DNA of 64,000 nt from Megalobrama amblycephala (taxonomy: Eukaryota > Chordata > Actinopteri > Cypriniformes > Xenocyprididae), in assembly GCF_018812025.1 (NCBI RefSeq), contig NC_063052.1, forward strand, positions 25,557,226 to 25,621,225, written 5' to 3'. The notes below the pieces were generated by a model that did not search any database, had not been told where the DNA came from, and was given only the letters and a program-made list of their open reading frames with translations. Shown one piece after another: positions 43,490 through 56,191 of the stretch (the stretch's first letter is position 1; each line of letters begins with the position of its first letter). The position numbers and the translations under genes were made by a program.

Positions 43490-44740
43490 TATCAGGGCTC
43501 AGCACTAAGGGTTTTTTTTTTTTCTACTGGCCCAGATGAGGTGGTTCAGATTTTTATCTGCCCTGCTAAAATGCACAACAAAATTTATTGTTTTTGATCC
43601 TTGTAACCTTGTAAACAGAGCTTTAAGATTTTCAGGTAGGTCTAACAGGTAGGCTTAAATATACAGAAATTGAACAACGTCTTGAATAATTTCTGTATCT
43701 GTGCAGTTAATAAATGCAGCACAGTCTTTACTGCATAAATTATACACTGAAAATAGATTAATGCATGTTAAAGCTACAAAAGTTATTCAGTCAAGAGCAG
43801 TGAGTGATTTCCCTTTGTTATTTGTTCTTTGAATAACATTAATGTTTATCAGGCTGCTGTCACTTTAAGACCTGGAATACATGACGCAGATCTGACACAC
43901 ATCCTCTCACAAATCTACATTCAGTTAATGCTTTTTAACTCACCTAAAACTCTGCTTATGAGGTTACTCGGCAATAACAGTAATTTTGTGTGTTTTTGTC
44001 ATTCAAGCACGAAAGAGAACTCAGTGCAGCACTGGTGCCTTTCTGTGTGAGCGTTTCGGGTGTTTGTTCAGAGAGACAGCGTGCCAGTGGACCTAAAGAT
44101 GTCAGGAAAAATGGATGCTGCGTTAATTGTGTTAAATAGCCTATTTATTACGCGTTAAACTGAAAAAATTAATTAAACTGAGAAATGATTCTGGATCGAT
44201 TCTGATATTTTCCAAATGTATCGTGATTCTCTCTATTCTGAGCTTAGTTTTTAACATTAGCTGGCACTGTGTGCTTTAGAAACAGCTGTACTCTGCTTCC
44301 TTCCAATTCCTTACACACACCACTTGAAACTTCTATAAAATAATCATTCATAAAGTTCGAAAAGTGAATTACAAGGGTGTTTCCAGTGTGCTTTTTACAT
44401 CTCGTGTCATAAAAGCATAAAAGCAAGAGTTGCAAATACATACTCAGACTCAGCCGAACGCATGTGCGCTCTTCTTCGTGAGCATTTGAGCCTGTGGTTA
44501 AAAAATAGCCTAGAGCACCAACTAAGCTCAGAATCGATTTGCGATGCATTTGGAAAATATCAGAAATGTGATGCATTATGGCGTTATTTTACTGCCAAAT
44601 GTCGAGAGCGCATTATTGTGACACGAGAGCACATACATGTAATGTGCAAGGGCGAAACTCTCTGCTCGCGCACGGATTTCCTTTGCTCTTCCACAAAACT
44701 GAATGAATTTGCTTCGCATTAAGCACTGTTAAAAGTTATC
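43490..44740. mobile_element. hAT-family remnants with internal inverted repeat
   Basis: The CTGTCACTTTAAGACC block near 43858 recurs in a hAT element near 61465. The 44196-44253 segment (GATATTTTCCAAATG...CTGAGCTTAGTT) is inverted at 44519-44572. GCATTATGGCGTTATTTTAC near 44573 matches inverted sequence at about 46318-46345. Boundaries are unresolved. Confidence 0.5.
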
Positions 44741-45747
44741 AACCAATCAGAATAGATGACTGATCGATGAAAATGCTACGAGGAATCTTATTGGCTGAGA
44801 GTGAACTGCGCCCGGAATTCTTTCGACAAAGATGGATATTTAATTTCTTTACAATTTAATAATATTAATCAAATGTAGGCCGATCTTAGAAATGGCTTGG
44901 AATGGGGCGCTTGGATGATTTGTGTATTAATAAGCTTGTTTGTCTAACTGCATCACATTACAGGTCAAACCCCACTAAACGATTTATCAAAAACCATCAT
45001 ATTAGCCAATATCATGGACCAAAACATTAAACATTAATTTAAAACAAAATATTAAACAACTAATTTAATGTTATAAATCAGTATATTTAGAAATGTGTAA
45101 AATGTTATAAATTAGCCTATTAAAAAAATGTATTAATTTAAAAGAATTCATTACAATATCGTTTGAAATTAATGAAGACTTGTTTCGTCCAGTGCTTTTT
45201 GAATGAATCGCTTGAATGAATGTTTCTGATACATCAAATAAATTTAACAGCCACTGGTTGCCACCTACTGGCATAACAGTGTAATAACATTAGTTTCAAA
45301 GCAAGCAAAGGTCATTTACTCATTTGTATTGCTGAAATCGATGCATATTCAGACTATAAATTGTTATTGCAATACTTGGGTTATTATTTAATGTTTGCAA
45401 CACAGAAGTAGCCATAGTGTGTTGTTGAAAACACTTTGTGAATATAGCTTACATGACCACTGCTTTCAGCAACAATGCAAAATCAGGTTTAAATATTCTG
45501 GTATGATCATATTTTCAAAGCTTTAATAAACATAGCCAAATCGTTGTCATTATAAGATTGCATTCTTTTGATTAATCGTGCATACATATGGGCTTATAGT
45601 TAAAGTATTTTTGAATGTCATATTTGTACCAGAATTCAAAAGAAATTCTCTATGGTGGTATATTTGATCTCCACATTTTAAGTATTTAGGGAATGATGAT
45701 CTGACCCTGATCTAAATAATTCTGTCTTAAATCAGAAGATATTTTTG
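44741..45747. other. Intergenic, nothing recognised
   Basis: AT-rich sequence without supported features. Confidence 0.4.
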
Positions 45748-46045
45748 GTTACACTTTACAATAAGGTTTCATTAACATTAGTTAACTGCATTAGTTAACA
45801 TGAACTAATAATGAACGGCACTTCTACAGTATTTAGTAATCTTTGTTAATGTTAATTTCAACATATACTAATACATTATTAAAATCAAAAGTTGTATTTG
45901 TTAACATTAGTAAACGCACAGTGAAGTAACATACAACCAACAAACAGCTGTATTTTTAACTAAAGTTAACAAAAATTAATAATTACACTAATGTATTGCT
46001 CATTGTTAGTTTATAGATAATACATTAACTAATGTTAACAAATAA
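45748..46045. mobile_element. AACATTAGTTAA-rich MITE
   Basis: Left GGTTACACTTTACAATAAGG is followed by inverted TTAACATTAGTTAA-type motifs. The right end TTAACTAATGTTAACAAATA has lost its outermost bases. A related scrap lies at 55130-55230. Confidence 0.7.
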
Positions 46046-46109
46046 AAACCTTGTGTTTGTATAAAATAAATAGGTAACAAGTACACAAAATGTATGACCA
46101 CAATAACTT

Positions 46110-46364
46110 TAAGAACCTTTTTTTCTTTGTTTGTTTAGATGAATTGGCACAGTTTGAAAGCGCACACGCAATATCTGAGCGAGAGGAGAGGCAGTTCATA
46201 GGAGAGCACTGTGTATTTGAGAGCGCGCATCCAGTTTTGTGCGAGAGCAAAGGAAATCCTCGCGCGAGATTACATGTATATGTGCTCACGCGTCACAATA
46301 ATGCGCTCTCTACATTTGGCAGTAAAATAACACCATAATGCATCTGTAGTATTGTCCCAGCCCT
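46110..46364 (-). mobile_element. hAT element end fragment
   Basis: Read on the minus strand it begins TAGGGCTGGGACAATACTAC, similar in style to the TAGGGCTGCACGAT terminus of the hAT at 60731. It shares sequence with 44570-44700. The ORF inside is not recognised. Confidence 0.5.
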
Positions 46365-46366
46365 AA

Positions 46367-46423
<57 letters not shown>

Positions 46424-46442
46424 GGAGAGAGAGAGAGAGATT
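46365..46442. repeat. Palindromic compound microsatellite (TC)n(TA)n(GA)n
   Basis: AATCTCTC... passes through TATATATATA to ...GAGAGATT. The left and right halves are reverse complements except for one G. Confidence 0.95.
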
Positions 46443-47506
46443 AAGACAGGATTAAATGGAAATTAAAAATAAAAATGTTTTGAAAAGTCTTGAAAATGTT
46501 TCATATCAAATGATCATATTGCATGTATTGGCCTATTTATTTGCACTCCTATAAATTCTCTCTCCTATATATTCTCTCTATATATATCTTTTTTTTTTTT
46601 TTTAAATCTGAAAATGCTGGCTTTAAATGTATCATAAGGATGAGAAGATTTTATATACATTGTGTATCCTGTATCACCATCAAAAGAATTATATGTATGA
46701 GTATTAGCACTCAAAAAATATATTTTTGAAGATTATAAATCGGATTTCAAAGGAAACCAGTACACCTGGGGATGTCTTTACATCAAATCCACATAAGGTA
46801 ACACATAAGCCCATAAGATGCCTCCTCCAGCAAACCAACCACTTGAAGTTTATTAAAGGAACTTTATTGTTAGGATTCATAACTTCATAAGTGTCCTTCA
46901 CTTTGATGGAAATGCAGGAGCTCAATTTATATGTGGCACATTAAGTCCACATTGAATTAAAAAATCCAATAATAAGACACCGCACTGTCTCAGGGTCACG
47001 GAAAGATGCTGTTTATCTTATCACCTCAACAAGAGACTTGACAAGATTACCCTTTGTGGCAAATGTACCTGAATTACTGATAATGGAATATAAGAAGGTC
47101 ATGCGAGGCAGAACTGTCACGATCTCTCTCAGAATGGATTGATATTTTGCTGTGAAATTTATACCATCTACAACTGTACGTTAAGATCATGTGTATGTTT
47201 TTTGTTGTTGTGATGTGTAGTAAAGTAGTTTCATGTGCTGTAAAAAAGAGTTTCTGTCTCAAAGTATCCTGCTTTTGGTTGTCATGGAGACCTGAGTGCA
47301 GTACCTGAGTGAGTCCTGCAGTCCCTGGCTTCAGGGTGAGCAACAGGAGTTGTAATTCTCCATTACTGGCTTGTGTGTGATAGGTCACTGTGATCCACAA
47401 AAACTCTTGCTTCTGGAAGCTTCTATCCAATATGGGAAGAGAAGAGTGTAGAAAGATCTGGAGTCTGGAGTCTTATTTTGCTGCAAACAAAAGAAATATT
47501 ACACAA

Positions 47507-47507
<1 letters not shown>
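46443..47507. other. Intergenic, nothing recognised
   Basis: No supported gene or bounded repeat. Confidence 0.4.

Positions 47508-47602
<95 letters not shown>
47508..47602. repeat. (TATC)n microsatellite
   Basis: About 24 perfect tetranucleotide copies. Confidence 0.97.
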
Positions 47603-47854
47603 AGCCTTTGGATTTTAAGGTCAGGTTAATACATGCCCTGACATAAAACCATCACTGGGTTAGAGTATACTGTACTGTAAATGATGAGGTAAGATTATAA
47701 AAGGATTTGCCAAAAAGGGCTCTTTTTCTCTTCTCTACATGTGATTGTGCAATTTGTAACTTTTGTAACTTCCTCTGACGATACCATTTTTAAGATTTCA
47801 AGATTTTAACCCCAGGGACTCTGATGAGGGATCCATTTTGAATGCTGCCTGCGT

Positions 47855-47858
47855 ATGT

Positions 47859-47926
<68 letters not shown>

Positions 47927-48430
47927 ACATTTTTGTGATTTATGAGGACACAAATTTGTGTAATGACATGGGTATTACACCGGTATTATGACGTAAACAT
48001 GAAATATGATGACATTTCATGAGTCCTCTTTTAAAATAGCTTTAAAAACATACTAAACATTTTCTTAAAAAATGCAGAATGTTTTCTGTGATGGGTAGGT
48101 TTAGGGGTGGGGGATAGAATGCACAGTTTGCATAGTATAAAAACATTACACCTATGAAATGTCCCCACAATTCACAAAAACAAACATGTGTGTGTGTGTG
48201 TAGTGTACCTGGTATTCCCAACGTTTCTGTGATGGGTTTAGGGGACATAATATTCAGTTTGTACAGTATAAAAATCATTCTATGGAATGTCCCCATAAAA
48301 CATGGAAATCCAACATGTGTGTGTGTGTGTGTGTGTGTGTTCAGATATTCCTGCATTGTGGGGACAAAATACCAGAAATCTTTGACCTTGTGTGGGGAGG
48401 TTCCCATGAGAAAAACAGCTTATAAATAGA
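47855..48430. repeat. (TG)n tracts with repeated 110-120 bp unit
   Basis: A long (TG)n at 47855-47926 is followed by two diverged copies of a unit. Each unit has TTTCTGTGATGGG, CAGTTTG(C/T)A(T/C)AGTATAAAAA and GAATGTCCCCA or AAATGTCCCCA, and ends in ACATGTGTGTGTG. It is a known style of fish repeat. Confidence 0.75.
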
Positions 48431-49696
48431 TGATGTTTTTTTTTTTTTTCTGTGATGGGTTAGAGTTAATGTATGTTCACATATGAAGGCCATTTGCTCT
48501 GTTCCCAAAATATTTCATCGGCTTACACATGTGGATACATTTATACATCACATTATGAAATGATTTAGTCAAATGTTAAATGATTTGAGTAATAACATTC
48601 TAGCCTTCAGTTGCACTCTCATCAAATTCACTGCCAGTAATAAATATGAATTAGGTTTTATCTGGTTGGATAAGCAGTACTAAACAGCATGACATGTCTA
48701 TTGACTTTGTTTTAAGGAGCTAATTTTTCATATAGGCCAATGGATTAGAGGAAAACTCAGAATTAGTCCAAACATGATTTTTTTTTTAAATAAGATTAAA
48801 AGTCCAAACATCATAAAATAAAATAGAAAATAAAATCATAGCATTTTCATAAAATTATTGTACCAAAAATCATTTACATCAATTCTCAAAGCAGAAAAAA
48901 AAAAATCTTGCAAGAAAAAAGTTGCTCTATTGGGTTGCACCAGCAGAGGTCAGACTTGCACAGCATTTCAAAGATTGCGCTTCATCATGCAAAACCCTCG
49001 AGATTCACTCAAGTGTTATTTTAGCGCCACTAGACTAGAGTAGTTAACCCACTAATCAAAAAGATGAATCTAAAATTATAATGATAAAACATAGCACTCT
49101 CATTACAAATGACACTTCAAATTGTAACACAATTTCCTCCTCTGTTTTTAAACACAATGCGCCCTCAGCAACATGTCCATGTCTTATTATCAGTGTTTTT
49201 AAAGTCTCGAGAGGACACGGAACGTCTTAAACTCTTCCTTCAACGGTTTCTATTTAAAACGTTGGTAACAGTAATATGATAAAACAATGTTCAGTAAATA
49301 GCAATCTTAATCAGAATAAACTATTTTTTTTAAATATAAGTCATTAGCCTAAACTGTAAGTCGTTTAACACGGTTGCTAAGCAACGTAGCAACCTGGCGT
49401 ATTAACATATAATTAATCATAATTAATTTAGTTCTTAAGTTAATTCTTAAGCGGCTTCGAACGTGGCTCATCCAATGAGAATCGAGTCAGAACTATTTAT
49501 CATAGGCCTATAATTAAGGAATATAAGTGCAGGAATAAATTATACCATATTTTATTCTAAATGTATAAATATCAACTATTCACTAATATAGGCTATAATG
49601 TAGGCTAAATGTATTCTCTGCACAGTATAGCCTCAACATTAATGCTTTACTAAAATGTTTACTTAAAAGTAAAAATCACAGATTTTCATTAAAGCA

Positions 49697-49732
<36 letters not shown>

Positions 49733-50324
49733 GTAGCTCTTTATGCTATCAAATTCCTATAACCCCCTAAGGAGGTCTAGTCTATAGAGGGGTTGGAAAT
49801 ATTTACAAGATGAATGACCAGAAAAGATGTATGTCACTGTAAAGCAATTATAGTAATGAATGATTCTGGAATTAAGTTAATTTTCCATGCTGTATATGAA
49901 TAATATTAAGGCACATAGGAAAAAAAGCTCATTGACAATCAGAGTAAACATGAATAACATAATAAATGCAAAACAAATGTTTGCAAAATAATTTTTTTGT
50001 TAGATATCATACATGATTGAAATGAAAATTATATAAAATAAATGTAAAATATAAAACATTATAAAAATGATACACACTTGATACACACGTGTTTACACTG
50101 GACGCGACAAAATCAAATAGAACCCATTATAATCAGTAATGCTGTCTACAATGGATGTGGCGCAATGCAACACGACAGTTTCCCGACAGTAAACTGATGC
50201 CCCGTTCTATTTCTGATGTACTGCAAGTTTGATTGTGTTAGTTTAATTGGCCTAAAGAACCATAGGGTTCAATTTTAAAGAACCCATTATGCCAAAAATT
50301 TTCTATATGAGGATAATGATAGTG
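48431..50324. other. Intergenic, AT-rich
   Basis: No gene was seen. It includes an (ATT)n run at 49701-49731. A MITE fragment begins near 50255 (AAAGAACCATAGGGTTCAAT), and its right end appears at 51300-51369 and after 52925. Confidence 0.4.
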
Positions 50325-50326
50325 TA

Positions 50327-51147
50327 GGGTACAACGGGGCTAAAGGCACCGCGGGAAAAAATGTGCCTTAGATTTTATTTTCCTATAAACCACTAGATGG
50401 CACAAAAACTTGCCGCAGCACTTTCCTAAACATCCACTTTTCAAGACACGTGTAAATTTGTCCTTGACGCGATCGCGGGCAGCAGCACAAAGTTAAAGTT
50501 TAATGTTTTTTAAAATGTTGTTGATTTAAGTAGCAAATGAGAATTAAAGTAATGTTTATGTTTTCAGACAAAGGTCTTCTTAATGATTTTTTCTTTATTA
50601 AATAATTTTTATTTCTGTATTTTTAAAATATATTTTTATATTAACATATTTTTGAATGACACTGTATTTACTGAACAAAAATGAATTCTTTTATTTATCA
50701 AAATAAACAGAAAATAGTATAAACTTTGCTAAAGTGATTCTGTCACAGACCAACCAGGCTCCTTCACCAGCCAATCACAATGCACTCTCATATTTTCTGA
50801 GTATACTTCCGTAACAGATTCTTTTGAACAAGTATTAACCTAGACATTATTAAAAACCTATTATTTTAGCTAAAGTATTTGTATCAATACTGTGTGCCTT
50901 TTGCCCCATGATGCACGTGTAAGGGGGCCTTTTACCTCACACACAGGGTAAAAGGCTCCCCTCACCACCTCATACATTTATTAGAATTTTAAATAATATG
51001 AACCACTTTTATGATTTATTTTCACACAAAATCTGTTGCTCCATCAATGTTCAATACAAACATATATTTGTTCTGCAATCATACACTTTGAGAGCAGTGA
51101 AAAGCACATATTTGCCTTTAGGGTGTGCCTTTAGCCCTGTTGTACCC
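50327..51147. mobile_element. TA-flanked DNA element, GGGTACAAC termini
   Basis: GGGTACAACGGGGCTAAAGG is inverted at the right as CCTTTAGCCCTGTTGTACCC. Flanking TA lies at 50325-50326 and 51148-51149. A related inner phrase (TGCCTTTTGCCCCATGATGC, about 50885) suggests internal duplications. No transposase ORF. Confidence 0.8.
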
Positions 51148-51456
51148 TAATACTTTCTTGTTTAATGGGTTATTTCATTTTTTTCTAGTTTATGAGCTGT
51201 TTAAATCATACAATTTTATTAAAATTGAATGAATTAAAACTAAATTAATTAATTAAAACTAAATCCATAAATTATCTCCTGATTGGAACACTTAAAAGCT
51301 TATGAAGTGCCAGAACCCTCTAAGGTTCAGAGAACCCCTACATGACACAATCCTGTAAGGTTCTATATACATGGGTTTCATGTGACGTCACTGTATTCTA
51401 TCGCCGCCATATTTGGGACCGGTCACAGCTGCGCGCCCTGTTTAAGTCTATGGTGA

Positions 51457-51581
51457 CAGCAGCTACAACTACCAGAAGAAGGCCAACGAAACGCTCTCAG
51501 AAGGTTCACAACATGTTTATAATATATATTGGATATGTGGTGCTGTTAGCCGTTTCAACAGTCGTCAGAACTACAAATTGA
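51457..51581 (+). pseudogene. Left-arm ORF of copy B, stopped early
   Basis: Encodes MVTAATTTRRRPTKRSQK through STVVRTTN and then a stop. The rest of the family ORF (FDPKVVRSAEL onward) continues in a different frame after it. An AATAAA follows at about 51725. Confidence 0.6.
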
Positions 51582-52592
51582 TTTGATCCCAAAGTAGTTA
51601 GATCGGCAGAATTATTGGCTTCATTCAGAAGGGACCACACCACTGGCAGCCAAACAACAATGCACAACATTAGTAACTGCTGGGACTGTCATTTACGTAA
51701 CATTATAACGAGAACGCTGTTGTAATAAAATGTTGTGAATTCTCTGTGTTGTTGTTTCAGCGTGTTGTTGTGGTAAGAGCGCGTCGACTGAGTTAAACAT
51801 TGATTACATAACTTGTTCAAACTTCACTTGTGCATTCTCGTCATTTTGTACAGATAAAACTTATTAATTTTATTAAGTATAAATATCTGATTATTCTCAT
51901 AAAGGATGTGTTTTGTTAAGGTAAATAACCCACAGAGCTGATGATCATCTATAGCTTCAGCGCGTGCGCTCAAAAAGTAAGACAAAACATTAATATGATT
52001 GGGACTGTCTTCTTCTTATACATGATATTATAATCGTATATACTTGTAAAATAAAGTTTCAATGACGTTACTTCAAGTTCATCTGTGCGTGATTTTGTGC
52101 AAATACTAGTTGTAATATTATTTTTATTTTGTATTAATATCTGGATTATTTTATATAGGATGTGTTCCGTTGAGTTAATTAACTTTCAGTTTATGGGTTT
52201 TTTATTCTCTTCAGTTTCAGCGTGCGCAGCTCAAACAGCAATGATTAAGTCATTAAAATGTTTACGTTACTACACAGTAAGTAATATTAAAACTTTAATA
52301 TTTCTTTTAGAAAATGAATGCATTATTTTTAATAACTAGCTCTTAAATTGTTCTAGTATTATTTTCATCAACACATAGTTTGATTAATAATAAGGATCAT
52401 GAACAATAACAGTTTTTTTTTTTTTTTTTTTTTTGTATACAATAACATCAATAACAGATTTATTTTGATAACAGTATTATTTGAGCTGCGTACACCCGTA
52501 AACTGAAGCGCTTTGCTAGAAGGTTAATTAACTCAACGGGACACATCCTATATAGGGTAATTCATATATATTTATACAAGATATACATAAAA

Positions 52593-52862
52593 TTACAACT
52601 TATATTTGCACAAAATCATGTACGCATGTACTTGAACTAAGTAGTCAGCTGGTGTCGTGAATTTGTTCATCCTGTAATAACACGCCCAAACACAGCAACT
52701 AGAATTCATAATATTTTCAAATAAATCAAATAAATTTGTAGTTCTGACGACTGTTGAAACGGCTAACAGCACCACATATCCCAGATATATTGTAAACTTG
52801 TTGTGAACCTTCTGAGAGCGTTTTGTTGGCTTTCCTCTGGTAGTTGTAGCTGCTGTCACCAT
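52593..52862 (-). pseudogene. Right-arm ORF of copy B, deleted internally
   Basis: Begins MVTAATTTRGKPTKRSQK and keeps the hydrophobic segment. It lacks the GVRSAEL to CWDCH region because of a deletion after NLFD. Confidence 0.6.
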
Positions 52863-53256
52863 AGACCTAAACAGGGCGCGCAGCTGTGACCGGTCCCAAA
52901 TATGGCGGCGGGCATAGCGGAAGTGTATAGAATCTTTTCTTCTAAGAGTGTAGAATTATTATTATACCATTTTTTTGACATATTTTGATTGTCAGGATGA
53001 TATTAACAAGTGATACCGTAGTTTTCATAATGAGGTGCCAAATTAGTACCAAAAAGACATTCTGTCAGGCAGTGGTGTAATGTAACGAAGTAATAATTCT
53101 TCGTTACAGTACTTCAGTATTTTTTGGGAGAATCTGTACTACTTGAGTTTTTATATTTCTGTCCACTTTTACTCCTCTACATTAACTAAAATGTATACTC
53201 CGATACATTTTCGCAAAGCATTTTCGTTACTTAAGCATGTTGATTTCATTTTCCGG

Positions 53257-54430
53257 TATAGGGATGTCCAGATCCGATCACGTGATCGGAAATCGGGCCC
53301 GATCACGTGGTTTCAGACTCGATCGGAATCGGACGTTAGCTCCCGATCAGGACTCGGATATATATGTATTAGGGGTGCAACGGTTCTCAGTAAAAAATCG
53401 AACCCTACGGTTCTCCACTTACGGTTAGGTACGCACTTGCACCGCGGTCCATCTCGAATGACGACGCATCTATTGGTTAATATGGTTTGTTTAAAATAGC
53501 AACGTGGAAAACAGACAGACAGTAATATACAAATAATGTATGTTTCAGTCGATGGATGCGCAAAACGTTACAACAACGATAATCAGAAAGCGTGGACAAA
53601 ACAGTCACTCTTTGTAAACTGTTCACTGCGAGTGCCGTATGCTCTAATGTCCAGTCATTTACGCCGTCGTCACCCTGGTGTTGATAGCGCGCGAGCGCAG
53701 GTGAGACCTGAACAGCACACGTTGCTGTCTGTGTTTAAACTAACTCATTTAAGCCTTGCTGATTTAAACCTTCAAGAACAAGACGCGAAAGAGAACTCGC
53801 ACGCGCTGTGAGAAGATTTGTGTGCGCTCATCCGAAGCGCGCACACGCTTATTTCAGTCAGCGCGCAAATACTGAGTTCTCTTTCAAGTCTTGCGCTTCA
53901 GCGGACAAATTCATACAAAAATTATGTCAACATGCCCGTCTTAGCGAGTATCCTAGCAAACATAGTCGGTTATGTCTTAAGTGAACGCATATTAGTCGAG
54001 AAAGACAGCGCATGTGTAACAGTATATGTACTGGATCGTGCATGTCTTCTAGGGAAAAAAAAAATATTCCTGCTGCCTGTTTTTAATGTTAAATCAAACA
54101 ACAAATAACAAAGAAATCACTCACTGCTCTTGACTGAATAGTTTTTGTAACTTCAATAATGATTAATCTTTATTTATTTTATACAGTAAAGATAATATGC
54201 AGTGATATTTTATATTTGATTACTTTATCCATTTTCTGTACGTGAAAACGATTGTTAGATTCCTGAAAAACCTGAAAAGCACTGTTCCTGGATCTGTTTT
54301 TTTCGCTCTTCTTTATTCTTTTTCATGTATTATAGAAGGATCGGATCGGGACTCGGTATTGGTAGATACTCAAAATCAAATGACTCGGACTCGGACTCGA
54401 GGGCAAAAAAACGTGATCGGGACATCCCTA
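53257..54430. mobile_element. hAT-like element, TAGGGATGTCC termini
   Basis: TATAGGGATGTCC at the left faces GGACATCCCTA at the right, with exact duplication TTTTCCGG (53249-53256, 54431-54438). Near the ends GATCACGTGATCGG and CGTGATCGGG pair. A second hAT terminus (AGGGGTGCAACGGTTCTC, 53371) begins inside, but its partner was not found. Confidence 0.85.
53536..53811 (+). pseudogene. BED-finger-like hAT transposase fragment
   Basis: 91 codons with MSSHLRRRHPGVDSARAQ. The H...L..RHPGV pattern resembles the end of the BED zinc finger of hAT transposases. The preceding cysteine pair is not clear. It is a fragment of the nested element beginning at 53371. Confidence 0.45.
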
Positions 54431-54744
54431 TTTTCCGGGTTGCGTCCGTTGCTGGAGCAGCTGAGAAGACTGTCATTATACAGTATGAGAGCGGCCTCTA
54501 GAGGCGAAATAAAAACTACCACTGATGCCTCGTAGAGTTTGTTTTGACACGTGACGTGAAGCTGCATGTTGCACAGAGCAGGACACTTAAAAAACGGATT
54601 TAAAACATAGACAACAAAACGGTATGTTATACAATGTACACTACAGTACATGTTTTCATATCATTATAAAGTAATTAGTTTGTTGACTAGATGCTGCATT
54701 AGTGGAGAACAGTAGTACTGTATGTTGCCATTGAGGCTGAGAGG

Positions 54745-55343
54745 ATGCTAACATTAGTACCTCAAGCGGTTAAAACAATGTCACAAAAACACTGTTTAAT
54801 GTCACGATTGTTACCATTAATTTGCATTAGTTTATATCCATTTGTTCACTGTTATGCATTCGTTATCCAGCGAAGTTGTATTTTTAAACTGTATCCTCAT
54901 CATGCAGCGACAGAAACACATAAGAAATCTATTTGATTTCAGATTTTCAGTTTTTTTTTTTTTTTTTTATCAGCACTGTAACACATATTTTGGTTAGATA
55001 ATCATCAAGTTTTCTAAAATAGAGTCAAATAATGTGTGAGAGTATACATATAATAGACCTATGCTATGCCTTTGGGTGTAAATATGGCAATTTTTAAGCA
55101 TTAAAACTGTTTGGATGAAATGGTAACACTTTGCAATAAGAGTCCATTTGTAACATTAAATAAGGTTAATAAAAGTATTGTTCATTGTTAATTTCAACAT
55201 TAACAATGTTAATTTCAACATTTTAACATTTAGAACAATTTTTAATAATATTTTTTTGCTCCTTTTATATTTTACATTTACTTGTACTTTTACTTTCAAT
55301 ACTTAAGTACGTTTAATATCAAAAAAATACTTTTCATACTTAA
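54745..55343. other. MITE body, no coding sequence recognised
   Basis: Interior of the CAGTGGTG element. It includes a T run at 54950-54969 and an AACATT-rich scrap related to the MITE at 45748. Confidence 0.4.
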
Positions 55344-56046
55344 AGGGTTAGTTCACCCAAAAATGAAAATTTTGTCATTTATTACTCACCCTCATGCCGT
55401 TCCACACCCGTAAGACCTTCGTTCATCTTGGGAACACAAATTAAGATATTTTTGTTGAAATCCGATGGCTAAGTGAGGCCTTCATAGCCAGCAATGACAT
55501 TTCCTCTCTCAAGATCCATTACTAAAAACATATTTAAATCAGTTCATGTGAGTACAGTGGTTCAATATCAATTTCAAAACACTGCTTCAGGAAGTTTCGG
55601 AGTGAATCAGTGTATCGAATCATGATTCGGATAGCGTGTCAAACTGCCAATGGCTGAAATCACGTGACTTTGGCGCTCCGAACAGCAGATTCGATACACT
55701 GATTAATTTATGCTCCGAAGCTTCCTGAAGCATTGTTTTGAAATCGGCCATCACTAAAAAAGTCGTTATTTGGTTTTTTGGCGCTCCAAAAATATTCTCG
55801 TCGCTTTATAATATTAATATTGAGCCACTGTACTCACATGAACCGATTTAAATATGTTTTTAGTACATTAATGGATCTTGAGAGAGGAAATGTCATTGCT
55901 CCCTATGAAGGCCACACTGAGCCATCGGATTTCAACTAAAATATCTTAATTTGTGTTCCGAAGATTAACGAAGGTCTTACGGGTTTGGAACGGCATGAGG
56001 GTGAGTAATAAATGACAGAATTTTCTGTTTTGGGTGAACTAACCCT
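55344..56046. mobile_element. Complete TTAA foldback element
   Basis: AGGGTTAGTTCACCC and GGGTGAACTAACCCT termini between TTAA (55340-55343) and TTAA (56047-56050). The arms pair over most of the 703 bp, for example TGTGAGTACAGTGG at 55549 against CCACTGTACTCACA at 55825. No ORF. Confidence 0.92.
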
Positions 56047-56191
56047 TTAAGTACAAAAAATATCACATACTTTAAATATAGTAATATTCTAAACAGTTAT
56101 TTTAACTTCTACCAAAGTCATTTTCTTGTAAAATATCTGTACTTTTACTCAAGCATGGCTTTCAAGTACTTTATCCACCACTGCTGTCAGG

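Larger units (their letters stand above)
51370..52925. mobile_element. Palindromic ORF-bearing element, copy B
   Basis: The left end CATGGGTTTCATGTGACGTC and the inward-facing arms match copy A at 22371-24816. The right arm stops at GCATAGCGGAAGTG, just short of the terminus. The central segment lies in the opposite orientation to that of copy A. The left arm carries an extra diverged duplicate of the GGATGTGTT block (near 51905 and 52158). Flanks read TATA on both sides, within a MITE (GGTTCTATATAGAATC). Confidence 0.82.
53070..56183. mobile_element. hAT-type MITE with nested insertions, 8-bp TSD
   Basis: Ends CAGTGGTG and CACCACTG, with exact duplication CTGTCAGG at 53062-53069 and 56184-56191. 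Subterminal CTGTACTTTTACTCAAG and similar motifs occur at both ends. It contains the insertions at 53257-54430 and 55344-56046. Confidence 0.88.

Noticed and set aside
47508..47602. Regular direct repeats considered as a CRISPR-like array
   Set aside because: It is a pure tetranucleotide microsatellite with no spacers, in eukaryotic DNA.
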